Origin: Bacteroidota bacterium
GTDB lineage: Bacteria; Bacteroidota; Bacteroidia; B-17B0; Aurantibacillaceae
Assembly: GCA_023251755.1 (NCBI GenBank)
Contig: JAHEYF010000008.1
Span: 34,315-98,314 of the forward strand
Length of the DNA stretch: 64,000 bases
Reading direction: 5' to 3'
Below, in pieces: positions 9,601 through 18,227 of this stretch; within the stretch, counting starts at the first letter, position 1; every line of letters begins with the position of its first letter. Below the pieces are notes generated by a model. It did no database searches and had not been told where the DNA came from. It saw only the letters and a list, made by a program, of their open reading frames with translations. The position numbers were made by a program, and so were the translations under genes.

Positions 9601-11081
9601 TGAGCGATGCGAAAGTCTGTTTTTCGACAGACAGCATTTATGTAAAAACAAGCAGTACCCTAAGCATAAACCTTGCTGATAAAACAATATGTGAAAACGA
9701 TAGTGCCCTGTTGGATTGTGGCTACAATCCGGGCAATTATACCATAGCGTGGTCGGGAGGACAAACCACACAGGCTATTTATATAAACACCGCAGGCACC
9801 TATAGCGTATCAGTTACCAACAATGGCGCCTGCAGTGGTGCCGACAGCATGCTCTTAACTGTTCACCCGCTTCCTGACTTAACAGGAATAGCCGACACAA
9901 CTGCCGTATGCAGCGGAACTGCGGCAATCATCAACAGCAATTTAGGAATTGGGTATAGCTGTAATTGGAACCCCGGCAATGTAACAACACCTAACTTAAC
10001 TACAAGCAACGCCGGCACTTATACGCTTACGGTTACCAATACAAATACAACCTGTGTTAACCATACCCAGGTCAATGTAGGGCTGTATCCTTTGCCACCG
10101 CTTAGTTTACACCAGGACCTCGATACCTGCACGGGCATCACCCTGACCCTGCAGAATTATACCAATACATCGCCGGGCTTAATTTACAACTGGACCAAAT
10201 CAAGTACCGGTACTACAAGTATTGGTACCTCGCCTACCCTGCAAATTACAACAGCCGATATGTATCAATTAGAAATCAGTGATGCGCATGGATGCAAAAA
10301 TTCAGATACTGTACAGGTAAATTTCCGCCTCCAGCCATTTATTGATTTATCGGGAGGGGCGGATACACTTGCGATCTGCAAAGGAAAAACACTGGCACTC
10401 AATGCCGGAAACCCCGGCATGACTTACGCCTGGTCTCCGGGAGGACAAAGCACCCAAAGCATTGTCGTTTCAATGAATGGACTATTCAGCGTTGTGGTGA
10501 GCAATGGCAATTGCAAAGATACCGATGCTGTGTATATTCAAACAATAGTACTCCCACACAATGTGCTGCATGATACGTTGAAAGCCATCAGGCCTTTTTA
10601 TTGTTTTGATGAGCTTGGTTCAGGGGTAGTGTTATCAGCCCTTGCCCAGGATAATACAATGTATAATTATTTGTGGGCACCGGGTGGCGAAACAACACAG
10701 GCTATTGTAATTACTACCGCTGGAACCTACCAGCTAACATTAAGTATTGATGGCTGTACAGAGGAAGAAGAAATAACAATTATTGATTATTGTGAACCGG
10801 CGATATATGTACCCAATGCATTTACACCCAACAATGATAACAGCAACGACACCTTCGGACCCAAAGGAATATATGTGAACGATTATCATTTTATGATTTT
10901 TGACCGCTGGGGAGAACTTGTATTTGAAACAAGTGATTTAACAAAAGGATGGAATGGTTCTTATAAGGGCAACGAAGTCCAGGAAGCTGTGTTTGTATGG
11001 AAGCTGGATTACAGCGAAAACCTAAGCAATGGCAAATCACGCAATCAACAAAAATTTGGAACCGTAACCTTGCTTCGATAA
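6615..11081 (+). CDS. Large secreted T9SS protein: CBM-like domain, lysozyme-like domain, Ig-like repeats, type B sorting domain
   Basis: The start is the ATG at 6615; the TTG at 6588 would add nine residues ahead of a good signal peptide (residues 1 to ~29). Residues ~30-145 are Trp-rich and resemble a family 2 carbohydrate-binding module (WSAGIQIQNNSG, NWPG twice). Residues ~165-370 carry a pattern like lysozyme or soluble lytic transglycosylase: MNES with candidate acid Glu232, then IGYAQI at ~275 (compare GLMQI), then ALALAYYHY and AYHDGPN (compare AYNAGPG). Long runs of PKD/Ig-like beta domains follow, each opening with a cysteine-containing 'I-C-x-GD/N' strand. The C-terminus is a type B (CHU_C) sorting domain: YVPNAFTPNNDN, FDRWGE, GWNG, GTVTLLR. 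The product is predicted to be a surface or secreted enzyme or adhesin acting on a polysaccharide. Sorting domain certain; enzyme fold inferred from motif order. Confidence 0.88.
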   Translation: MNRSRYFQFQKTVLAKILFVIIFPFSVQSADIVLNFCPITKIQASHEWSAGIQIQNNSGVVLDLLNNNFILNWPGLVSLQYPFSNVTHTGTNWSFTINLNWPGTMSVGATANLSVSGNNFSGALQFPTSGTYTQNGTTYSVEVKNCNQTQNYELYNSTYEFNRDCFLYSPAKFCLGQGATEIWYGEGVFDAMIPTNRPSWAIGVMVAHRLFTNLVGEDILSPNFWMATAMNESRMTCDPTIAPNLSGGHFPINGNANTGTGVYNPTNNCFQVLSIGYAQIANNQPDLFAQTNAYGTAQYANVVDNGNWETGALALAYYHYQDMRYWDQIYCFNVMKTWKDAADPYTVEKIFYHAYHDGPNAGIALLNDIKANYTAATAATNMNTVVTTGGTWSQVNAGGSSQKVGNFTYLLDGNNGTIYPCSKADYTTNYLGCYNDPIKWTDVVYYLDRIKILYPALQQGPVQAAIQAVFNSINGGATINFEDLGKVIDEIVIQMGGHDPSKYIATQFAASKTCTDNAMGVSLQTNDTICPGTAGELQVWLSGNKNFKFTLLYPNGSTQTFSNVDHSPFIVPINQPGPYEIIYFEDSSRVGDLNCLFSKLTVQSKNGNIVQWDKSTLTGNPPCTYGPLVIKNTGPDQVSVTYTYNGGFPQTVNIPAGTSLYTVSTNPAPGQYIITTMTPNKCGTPVNDTIRICSDCTKPRAVISGGASICAGDSVQLTVTVSGGIGPYNIKLSDGTNNWNVFNINGPVYTFYVAQTGTYMVDSVWNSNCDTLGSGLAVVNIQALPTLTVSGDTTICAGDTALLHLALTGHPPFALVISNGSLSVPLTTGSTTYSVALTTPGTYTLSLTDSTACVVTKNVTVLVAPDPTVDLGADIFLCYGESVALDAGSGFAVYAWSGTGTGSAQTSIADTSGTYFVQVTNAAGCSAGDSVQVDINPKINATFASDSISICPGDSIQLSVTPTGGAPAYTYTWGGLASGTATSFTAGANGWYTVTVSDAKVCFSTDSIYVKTSSTLSINLADKTICENDSALLDCGYNPGNYTIAWSGGQTTQAIYINTAGTYSVSVTNNGACSGADSMLLTVHPLPDLTGIADTTAVCSGTAAIINSNLGIGYSCNWNPGNVTTPNLTTSNAGTYTLTVTNTNTTCVNHTQVNVGLYPLPPLSLHQDLDTCTGITLTLQNYTNTSPGLIYNWTKSSTGTTSIGTSPTLQITTADMYQLEISDAHGCKNSDTVQVNFRLQPFIDLSGGADTLAICKGKTLALNAGNPGMTYAWSPGGQSTQSIVVSMNGLFSVVVSNGNCKDTDAVYIQTIVLPHNVLHDTLKAIRPFYCFDELGSGVVLSALAQDNTMYNYLWAPGGETTQAIVITTAGTYQLTLSIDGCTEEEEITIIDYCEPAIYVPNAFTPNNDNSNDTFGPKGIYVNDYHFMIFDRWGELVFETSDLTKGWNGSYKGNEVQEAVFVWKLDYSENLSNGKSRNQQKFGTVTLLR

Positions 11082-11095
11082 CTAAAAAACCAATT

Positions 11096-12112
11096 CTAAA
11101 ATTCTTTTACCTGCTGTACAGGATTTAAGTTTAAGCTTCCTTCTTTTACCTGCATTCCTTTAAAGGGGTCGTTTGAAATTAAATAAGGCCCGTCGAGATC
11201 AACCCAATCAACAAGTGGGGCAAGGTGTGCGGCAGCCGTACAACCTACCGATGATTCACTCATGCAACCAATCAGTGTTTTTAATCCACACTCACGCGCT
11301 TTTAAAATGATTTGATAAGCTTCAGTAATTCCACCGCACTTCATGAGTTTGATATTGACTCCATCAAAGCCGTCTTTTATTTTTTCCAGGTCGTTTAAAC
11401 CCTGGCAACTTTCATCGGCGTATAGCAAAGAAGGAAACTGAGCCTTTAGTGTTTTCATTTCATTGAGCATACTTTTATTCATTGGTTGCTCAATAATTTT
11501 ACATTTTTTTGTATGCAGGTATTCAATAAAAATTGCCGCATCGCCTGCATTGGTATATCCGCTGTTCATGTCTACTGCAAAATCATCATCGGGACGAAGG
11601 GATATAAAATTCTCAATTACTTTAGAATCACTTTCTGCACCACTTAATTTTAACTTGAATAATTTAAAGCCGTTTTGTAAACCGTCTTCAATTTTAATCT
11701 TCATTTCTTCGGCTGTCCCAAGTCCAATGGTATAAAAACAATTGGGTTTATCCGGCGCACTGTTTTCTATCCCCAGCAATTGACGGATGGTGGTGTTTTG
11801 CCTACTTGCTTTCAATTGCCACAGGGCCATATCCAAGGCTGCTTTGGCGGCCATGTTATGCCTTTCACCTTTTAATTTATCAAACCAATCTTCAACAGAG
11901 TTGAATGAAAATGATTGCTGAAAATTATTCAAAAATTCAATTACCGATCGCTGTGTTTCGGGAAGGTAAGGTGGAAGGGCTGCTTCGCCCCAGGCCACGT
12001 GTCCTTCATGTTCAAGTTTTACATACACAATATCAGTATGGGTACGCATCCCGTGTGCAATACGAAAAGGGAATTTATATTGAAGCTGAAAGGGATAAAG
12101 GCTTAGTTGCAT
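11096..12112 (-). CDS. Dipeptide epimerase (L-Ala-D/L-Glu epimerase type), enolase superfamily
   Basis: The 338-residue product has the full set of enolase-superfamily residues in the muconate-lactonising subgroup: the K-x-K pair Lys153/Lys155 (FKLKLSG), metal ligands Asp181 (VDMN), Glu208 (IEQP) and Asp233 (ADES), and the opposite base Lys255 (NIKLMKCGG). The CMSES and DLDGPYL segments near the C-terminus match dipeptide epimerases. The family interconverts L-Ala-D-Glu and L-Ala-L-Glu, releasing murein tripeptide breakdown products for reuse; related members act on other dipeptides, so the exact substrate is open. It is cytoplasmic. It follows the OmpA-family gene on the same strand with a hairpin between them, and ends 14 bp from the convergent T9SS gene. 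Confidence 0.9.
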   Translation of the reverse strand: MQLSLYPFQLQYKFPFRIAHGMRTHTDIVYVKLEHEGHVAWGEAALPPYLPETQRSVIEFLNNFQQSFSFNSVEDWFDKLKGERHNMAAKAALDMALWQLKASRQNTTIRQLLGIENSAPDKPNCFYTIGLGTAEEMKIKIEDGLQNGFKLFKLKLSGAESDSKVIENFISLRPDDDFAVDMNSGYTNAGDAAIFIEYLHTKKCKIIEQPMNKSMLNEMKTLKAQFPSLLYADESCQGLNDLEKIKDGFDGVNIKLMKCGGITEAYQIILKARECGLKTLIGCMSESSVGCTAAAHLAPLVDWVDLDGPYLISNDPFKGMQVKEGSLNLNPVQQVKEF

Positions 12113-12154
12113 ATTTGATAAAGCTAAGCAAAGTTAAGATGAATTGCCCTAAAC

Positions 12155-12188
12155 TATAATGCCAATACTAAAAAGCATTGGCATTATA
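12155..12188 (-). terminator. 12-bp perfect hairpin after the OmpA-family gene
   Basis: The arms 12155-12166 and 12177-12188 are perfect reverse complements (TATAATGCCAAT) around a 10-base loop. It starts 18 bp past the stop of the gene ending at 12207 and lies 42 bp before the start of the dipeptide epimerase. No U-run follows on either strand, so it may be a weak terminator or an mRNA 3'-end stabiliser. Confidence 0.45.
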
Positions 12189-12206
12189 AATATTTTCTAT
12201 TGTATT

Positions 12207-14582
12207 CTATTTGAACAACACCTTCATCTCCACACGCCTGTTTTTCTGACGGCCTGCTTCTGTGTCGTTCGAATCTATCGGTCTCGACTGTCCAAACCAT
12301 TCTGCAATTATTCTATCCGCTTTGGCGCCTTTGGCCGTTAAATATTTTTTTACAGCCAGCACACGCTTTTCAGATAACTTCATATTCGACTGTGGTGTTC
12401 CCTGGTTATCGGTGTGGCCCGACAGTTTTAAGGTCCAGTCGGTACTGTGTTCTTTCATCAGTTTGGCCAATGCATCTAAGGAAGGATAGGATGTTTTTTT
12501 AATAATATCTTTTCCCGAAGCAAATTCAAGACTGGAGAAAGCCTGTTCCAGGATTTTCTGTTCTTCCTGTTTTATCACCGGACAACCTTTGTTTTCGGGT
12601 GGACCAGGAGTGTTCACACACTCATCGTCTTTATCGTATACACCGTCTTTATCGGTATCAGGGTACGGACAGCCTTTGTTGTCAACCGCTCCGGGTACAT
12701 CCGGGCAATCGTCATTTTTATCCAGCACTTTATCCCCGTCCCTGTCCGGGCAACCTTTGTATTCTGCTGGGCCTGGAAGATCGGGACAGGCATCAAACCT
12801 GTCGGGTACTTTATCCCCGTCCCTGTCGGGGCAGCCCATAAATTCCACTAAGCCTGAATCTGTAGGGCATTCATCATCGTGGTCAATAATTTTATCCCCG
12901 TCTCTATCGGGGCAACCTTTGAATTCCACCAAGCCTGAATCATCCGGACAGGCATCTTCTGCATCGGTAATTTTATCCCCGTCTTTATCCGGGCAACCGT
13001 TCAATTCTTTTAAGCCTGGTATATCCGGGCATTTGTCTTCGTGGTCCTGAACGTGATCGCCGTCTTTATCCGCACAACCCATAAACTCCCATGTACCCGG
13101 AACATCGGGGCATTTATCCTTTTTATTAGACACACCGTCCTTGTCTTTATCATGTGGATGAGGTATTTCAATAGGTATTTTTATTAAAAAGTGAAAGTCT
13201 GTACCAAAGAAATCTTGTTTGCTCACCAATGGACCAAGGTTGCTGGTTCCAAACACAATAGGCCCCAGGCGCAATGTGAGTCCACACCTGAAATGGTCGA
13301 AGGTGTTGTAACGCACCGGAATAAAAACACCAAACCAGCGGTGGTCCCAACGTGGGCTGATACTCAAAGTCGTGTAGTCGTGAATTTTAGAATCCCTGTT
13401 GGCAAATTGAAAATGGTTAAACTGAAAAGCATAATAAGGAGTGGCATTGATGTAAAAATCTTTCCATATATGATAATCTATTTGTAAACTCAGGGCGGTA
13501 GGAAGGCTCATTTTGTAGGTTGAACTATTATCCTGGGGAGGAAAAGTTTTACGAAGACTGTCGTCAAACTCTTTCATCGAACCTACCGCAAATTTATTCA
13601 GGTTCAATAAATTAATATTCGCTACAAAGTCATTGCTACCTTCATTTTTCTTAAATTTTATTCCACCAAGGTCTAACACAGAAAAACCTATCCTTAATTT
13701 GTATTTGTCTTTATCCCTGCGCCATAAGCCCTTTTCCCCGTCCATATCGTATTTGAATTTTTGATAATCCGGACGGTATTCATATACAATTCCTAAATCG
13801 GCGCCAATTCCTGGATAGGAGCCGTAAATATCTAAGTTGGGTTTACCGTCTTTAATTTCAACGTTATCAGAGTGGCCGTATCCAATATGAGATTGTACAA
13901 TACTTATAGTGTCGTCGGTAGTGAATTGAAATTTAAAATCTTTGGCAAACATATAGGCCGAAAAAATACCCTGCAATAATTTTAAACGCCCTGCTGCCTT
14001 AAAATAATGCTCATTGTCTTCTTTTAAAACGTGTCCGAAGGTAAAACCATACTCAGACCACATCATGGTAGATAAACTCAGGTTTTTATTTGTAAAGTCA
14101 CTAAGGAAATAACTGGGGTAATCAACCGTTTTTAATATCAGTTTTGCAAGCTGCGGGGAAACACCATCAATATTGGTAAAAGAGCGCACATCCCAGGTAA
14201 AGGCAAAGGCTGTTTTGTGATTGGCGTACACCATAAACGAAGGCATGTTAACCCTTGCCGAAGTAAATATGGCTTTGTCCTTGTTGTCTTCACGGATGTT
14301 CAGGTAATTGTCCATAAACTTATCGTCGCTGAAAGCCGGGTATTCGCCATTTACCTTTTTAAAAGCGCTGCGTTTAATGCCAATGTAATTGTTGTACAAA
14401 GACATATTGCCGCCAATAATAGTCATATCGAACTCTAAGCGGTCGTCCACAATACAGGCGGGTTGAAGCGAGATACCCGTAACCCCGACGTTGTTACTGT
14501 TGCTGTAGCCCAGAAAGTCCTGGGCAATAGCCGTGTTCATTAAAGCGAGAGCGGATAAAATGAGTAAACGGATTTTAAGCAT
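12207..14582 (-). CDS. OmpA-family protein: DUF5723-like beta-barrel, TSP3 repeats, peptidoglycan-binding domain
   Basis: The 791-residue product has a signal peptide (residues 1-20, ending AIAQ). Residues ~21-475 look like an outer-membrane beta-barrel related to DUF5723 proteins of Bacteroidota (LGYSNSNNVG near the N-terminus, many aromatic-ended strands). Residues ~485-665 hold seven thrombospondin type 3 repeats of about 26 residues, each D-x-DGD...D...CPD..G...-GC, predicted to bind calcium and form a stiff rod. The last ~115 residues are an OmpA C-terminal domain with LSGHTDNQGT and a NRRVE segment, which should bind peptidoglycan. The protein probably tethers the outer membrane to the cell wall; the barrel's cargo is unknown. 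The repeats also make the DNA at about 12590-13145 internally repetitive. Confidence 0.88.
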   Translation of the reverse strand: MLKIRLLILSALALMNTAIAQDFLGYSNSNNVGVTGISLQPACIVDDRLEFDMTIIGGNMSLYNNYIGIKRSAFKKVNGEYPAFSDDKFMDNYLNIREDNKDKAIFTSARVNMPSFMVYANHKTAFAFTWDVRSFTNIDGVSPQLAKLILKTVDYPSYFLSDFTNKNLSLSTMMWSEYGFTFGHVLKEDNEHYFKAAGRLKLLQGIFSAYMFAKDFKFQFTTDDTISIVQSHIGYGHSDNVEIKDGKPNLDIYGSYPGIGADLGIVYEYRPDYQKFKYDMDGEKGLWRRDKDKYKLRIGFSVLDLGGIKFKKNEGSNDFVANINLLNLNKFAVGSMKEFDDSLRKTFPPQDNSSTYKMSLPTALSLQIDYHIWKDFYINATPYYAFQFNHFQFANRDSKIHDYTTLSISPRWDHRWFGVFIPVRYNTFDHFRCGLTLRLGPIVFGTSNLGPLVSKQDFFGTDFHFLIKIPIEIPHPHDKDKDGVSNKKDKCPDVPGTWEFMGCADKDGDHVQDHEDKCPDIPGLKELNGCPDKDGDKITDAEDACPDDSGLVEFKGCPDRDGDKIIDHDDECPTDSGLVEFMGCPDRDGDKVPDRFDACPDLPGPAEYKGCPDRDGDKVLDKNDDCPDVPGAVDNKGCPYPDTDKDGVYDKDDECVNTPGPPENKGCPVIKQEEQKILEQAFSSLEFASGKDIIKKTSYPSLDALAKLMKEHSTDWTLKLSGHTDNQGTPQSNMKLSEKRVLAVKKYLTAKGAKADRIIAEWFGQSRPIDSNDTEAGRQKNRRVEMKVLFK

Positions 14583-14597
14583 AGTTTATTTTTTTTA

Positions 14598-14700
14598 AGT
14601 TCTTTCGTTCAAAAGCTCTTTCGTTTAATCGTTTTACGTGAAGATGATCCCGAACGAATAAACGAAAGAACAAGTAAACTAATAAACGGGTAAACAAATG
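14598..14700. repeat. Intergenic word repeat, family A, copy 1
   Basis: A hairpin-forming element made of TTCGTTT and AAACGAA words. Perfect 11-bp arms lie at 14599-14609 and 14661-14671 (GTTCTTTCGTT and complement). The core 14631-14665 matches 17553-17587 at 34 of 35 positions. It fills the gap between two genes read leftward. Confidence 0.8.
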
Positions 14701-14738
14701 TATGACAAAATATTAAAGTTCAAAAGCGCTGGTTTTTG

Positions 14739-17420
14739 TTAATTCATCAACTGAAAAGTATAACAAATAACCTTGTTCCCCGAAACAGAAAGCAAATAAC
14801 TTTGTGCGTCGTTGTTGATGTTTGATAAAACCGGCTCACAGGTAGCGTTATAGGAAGCCGTTTCAATCTCTTTCCCATCTGTCCCGATTATTTTGCACAA
14901 GCCGTTTTCTTTTAGCACCACCATAAAATAAGCCTGTTTATCGAAGTTCATAACTTTTAATAAAGGCATTAGTTCCTGTTTGCTGTTGTACGACAATAAA
15001 ATTTTCCCGGCATCGTCGTGTATTTCAAATCCGTTTTCATCCAGCAATACATAGTCGTTCAACTGGTCGTCGTTGACGAGGGCAATTTTTACCTGTTTTG
15101 TTTTCAGCTCGCTTTCAAAAGAGATGTTTTGCAGTTCATCGCTTAAGGAAAGTTTGACCATGTTTTTATTCCCCGCATCAATACAATGAATATAACTTTT
15201 ACCAATGTCTTTTCCCGGATCGGGGTACCAGGCATTGATACCGGCCGGTAGCCTGTGTTTAAAACTTAAGCGGGCTTCTCCCCTTCTGCCTGTTCCATAT
15301 ACGTTTCCGGCTGAATCGGCCACCAGGAGGTAATCTTTTTGATTGATCCTCAGCCATTCAACCGGTAAGCTTACCTTGGCCTGCGTAGGCGGGAAAACAA
15401 AACCCTCCACTTCTTTTCCGAAAATATTATAATCGTAAATCTTTTTATCCTCGCAGGCCAAGAGGATGCGGTAGTCTTTGTTCAACTCATAATCGAAAAC
15501 TGAAATTCCGTTGGTAGCCCTTGATTTTAGTCCAACAGGATAACCCTGCACATAGTTTCCATTCCGGTCAATTAAGTGTATGGCTGTTTCTGTATTGAAC
15601 AACAGCTGTAATTTTTCGTTTTTAAAATAATCCACCTGCACCACTTTGCCCATAATTGAGCCTTCAATTTTTTTGCTCCAAATTATTTTTCCGGTATTGC
15701 TGATGAGGTAAATTTTACCCGCAGCATCCTGTATAAAAACTTCTTTCCCGCCTGTTTTGTGGTTCGTTACCACCTGCGGCTGCATCACTGTTAAAGTATC
15801 CAATTGGGTTTCCCAAACGCTGTTGTTTTGTTTGTTTTCGGCGGGGCTATACAATACATAAGCCTGATCTAATAATTTACCTTTATAAGAAGTGATTTGA
15901 TAAGCGAGGGCATTAAATTTTTCGAACAACTGATTGTAGCGGTTAAACAAGTCTTTGATGTCCTGATTAAAAAAAGAGCTCAGGAAGTTTTGGGAACCTG
16001 AAAACGAAGTATAGAGGTAAAAATTTGTTTCATTGCCCAAATGATTGTCTGCAAAATGAACAAACTGTTCGTTGCGGGCCAGGGTTTGGTTTTGACTGAG
16101 GCAGGCCTTGTAGCGCTGAAGTTTGCTACAACTTTCGGCAAATAAAATATAATCGTTGATTACAGTACAATACCTGGGCTGAAAAGAGTACAAATGAAAG
16201 GAGAACACATTGAATACAGCAGCATCATTAAATACACAAACAGAGTCGCCGGGCAAAAGCCCGATGATACTATCGGCTACCTGGTGCAAAAAATTAAGCG
16301 CTTTATCCCTGTCGTTTATTTTTGCGAGTGCGTAATCAGCTGTTGTATCGTGGTCGTTGGTGTGCAGTAAAATAATTTCTTCGCCGGCTATTTGCTGTAT
16401 ACTGTTTATTAAATCAATGTCTAATTTTTTATCGTATTTGTTTTTTTCTTCAGCTGTTTCTGTAGTAAAGAAAATATCCCCTGCAAATTTTTCCCTGTCG
16501 CTTATTCCCAGAAAAACAAATGAAGACGTTGTGGCCGGTGCGATGCTTGTGAATTCTATTTCGCAGGGCTCCTGTTTGCCCAATGCCTTCAATAATACCG
16601 ACGAATCACAAAGGGTATAACCGTTCATCATCAGTTCATTCGGTGTAAAATCAACATCTAATTCCGTCCAGCCTTTTGCATTGCGGATACTCATGATCCC
16701 CTCCTGAGGAATAGCCTTGTCAAAATATTCTGCGTGTTGTTGGTTGAACTGGTGATTGACAAAAAACCTGAAATCGGCATCCGTTCCCGCACTTTCTTCC
16801 AGCTTTGAAAAATAAGCGTCGTTGGCCAGTACATTTTTATTTTTCTGTTCAACAGTGTTTTTCAATAGCTCCTGGTTCGCTGAAATGGCAAGCATGCCGG
16901 AATTACTATAAAAATATACCGGTTGTAATGACTGCTTAAAATAAACGGTGGTGATTTTTTCTCCTTCGGCCGCATCGCTTGTTTCGTATTTCTGTGCATT
17001 TGATTTCAGGTAATTGTTTACTTCTTCGGTGTAATTAATATCGGGCAGGTTTAAAACAAAAAGAAAATCAGTGTGTGTGTCTTTACCGGGATAGGCAGCA
17101 ATGTAAACTTTGTTGTTGTCAAAAATTGCTTTTATCCGTTCGTTGCTATTGATAATGGAATCAACAAGTCCATAGTGCTGGTTCAGTTCTTTAACCCCGG
17201 TAATTTGCTGCAGTTCTTCCCAGATCAAATTGGTTTCATTCAGTTTTTTAAAGAGTTTCAAAAAATCATCCGACTCGATAACAAAGCTGCATCCCTGGGG
17301 GATGGCCTGAGTAGCGAGTATTTTCGGTTTTTTAAGATTTTTTATATAGAGATAGCCATAGGTTCCGGCTACAAGTGTCGAAACAATCAGCAACACAAAT
17401 AAAATCTTTTTTAGCATCAT
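14739..17420 (-). CDS. Membrane-anchored protein with a beta-propeller-like C-terminal half, function unknown
   Basis: I do not recognise a named family. The 893-residue product has one N-terminal membrane segment (about residues 5-25), so most of it should lie in the periplasm. The first ~500 residues loosely resemble DUF3352-type proteins (GCSFVIESDD opening, TDFLFVLNLP, repeated self-similar halves). Residues ~555-800 contain repeated blade-like units of a PQQ/WD-type propeller: GKIYLISNTGKIIWSK, AIHLIDRNGNYVQGYP, KKIYDYNIFGKEV. Such blades often bind other proteins. It sits between word repeats on both sides and is on the same strand as the OmpA-family gene and rnhB. The start could be either of two adjacent Met codons. 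Confidence 0.8.
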   Translation of the reverse strand: MMLKKILFVLLIVSTLVAGTYGYLYIKNLKKPKILATQAIPQGCSFVIESDDFLKLFKKLNETNLIWEELQQITGVKELNQHYGLVDSIINSNERIKAIFDNNKVYIAAYPGKDTHTDFLFVLNLPDINYTEEVNNYLKSNAQKYETSDAAEGEKITTVYFKQSLQPVYFYSNSGMLAISANQELLKNTVEQKNKNVLANDAYFSKLEESAGTDADFRFFVNHQFNQQHAEYFDKAIPQEGIMSIRNAKGWTELDVDFTPNELMMNGYTLCDSSVLLKALGKQEPCEIEFTSIAPATTSSFVFLGISDREKFAGDIFFTTETAEEKNKYDKKLDIDLINSIQQIAGEEIILLHTNDHDTTADYALAKINDRDKALNFLHQVADSIIGLLPGDSVCVFNDAAVFNVFSFHLYSFQPRYCTVINDYILFAESCSKLQRYKACLSQNQTLARNEQFVHFADNHLGNETNFYLYTSFSGSQNFLSSFFNQDIKDLFNRYNQLFEKFNALAYQITSYKGKLLDQAYVLYSPAENKQNNSVWETQLDTLTVMQPQVVTNHKTGGKEVFIQDAAGKIYLISNTGKIIWSKKIEGSIMGKVVQVDYFKNEKLQLLFNTETAIHLIDRNGNYVQGYPVGLKSRATNGISVFDYELNKDYRILLACEDKKIYDYNIFGKEVEGFVFPPTQAKVSLPVEWLRINQKDYLLVADSAGNVYGTGRRGEARLSFKHRLPAGINAWYPDPGKDIGKSYIHCIDAGNKNMVKLSLSDELQNISFESELKTKQVKIALVNDDQLNDYVLLDENGFEIHDDAGKILLSYNSKQELMPLLKVMNFDKQAYFMVVLKENGLCKIIGTDGKEIETASYNATCEPVLSNINNDAQSYLLSVSGNKVICYTFQLMN

Positions 17421-17503
17421 ACAGGCTTATGCTAAATTAAGGTATGTGAAGACCCGGAATGTTAATGCAGAGGATAGTATTAAACACTTGTATGTGGATA
17501 AGT

Positions 17504-17610
17504 AGTTCTTTCGTTTACAAGTTTATTCGTTCAAAAGTTCTTTCGTTTAATAGTTTTACGTGAAGGTGATCCCGAACGAATAAACGAGTGAACGAATAAA
17601 CTATTAAACG
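17504..17610. repeat. Intergenic word repeat, family A, copy 2
   Basis: Same family as 14598-14700. Nested inverted repeats are perfect: 17521-17532 pairs with 17574-17585 and also with 17590-17601, and 17544-17553 pairs with 17601-17610 (CGTTTAATAG). The core 17553-17587 is shared with copy 1. It runs up to the stop codon of rnhB at 17614. Confidence 0.8.
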
Positions 17611-17613
17611 CTG

Positions 17614-18219
17614 TTACTCTCCGAAATTGAGTTGAAGCTGGGAAGGCAACAAGGTGAAGGTCATGCGGTGGTATTTGCAGGGGCCGTGGGTTGTAATCCC
17701 TTTCCGGTGTTCAAGGGTGGGATAGCCTTTGTTTTTATTCCAGGCATAATGAGGGAGCTCGGTATGTAATTTCTCCATGATATCGTCCCGGTATGTTTTG
17801 GCCAATACCGAAGCTGCGGCAATGTTTAAAAAACGGGCATCCCCTTTTACCATACACTGGTGTTGAATTCCTTTGTAGGGATTAAAGCGGTTGCCGTCAA
17901 TTAATAAAAATTCCGGTTTTAGCTGCAAGCCGTCAACAGCTCTGTGCATAGCCAAAAATGAGGCGTTCAGGATATTTATTTCATCTATCTCGGTGTGACT
18001 TACCTCTGCCCAGGCCCAGGCTAAGGCTTCCTGCTGAATTTGTTCCCTTAAACGATACCGCTGCTTTTCACTTAATTTTTTTGAATCGTTGAGCTCATTG
18101 TTTTTATAATCAGGGGGCAATATCACCGCAGCTGCTACCACCGGGCCGGCTAAGCAACCTCTACCGGCTTCGTCGCAACCGGCTTCGGTTAAGTGTTTAT
18201 TAAAACAGGTTTTTAACAT
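17614..18219 (-). CDS. rnhB: Ribonuclease HII
   Basis: The 201-residue product removes RNA from RNA-DNA hybrids, including single ribonucleotides in DNA. The four metal-binding acidic residues of type 2 RNase H are visible: Asp16 and Glu17 in AGCDEAGRGCLAGPV, an Asp in LLIDGN, and an Asp in AKTYRDD. The start at the ATG ending at 18219 was chosen because the 30-residue in-frame extension upstream lies inside an inverted repeat and is not family-like. Length fits the family. It is cytoplasmic and divergent from the Rel gene. Confidence 0.95.
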   Translation of the reverse strand: MLKTCFNKHLTEAGCDEAGRGCLAGPVVAAAVILPPDYKNNELNDSKKLSEKQRYRLREQIQQEALAWAWAEVSHTEIDEINILNASFLAMHRAVDGLQLKPEFLLIDGNRFNPYKGIQHQCMVKGDARFLNIAAASVLAKTYRDDIMEKLHTELPHYAWNKNKGYPTLEHRKGITTHGPCKYHRMTFTLLPSQLQLNFGE

Positions 18220-18227
18220 TATGAAAT

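Noticed and set aside
12589..13050. Long plus-strand frame rich in Ser, Pro and Gly
   Set aside because: It is the antisense shadow of the TSP3 repeats in the OmpA-family gene; its periodicity comes from those repeats.
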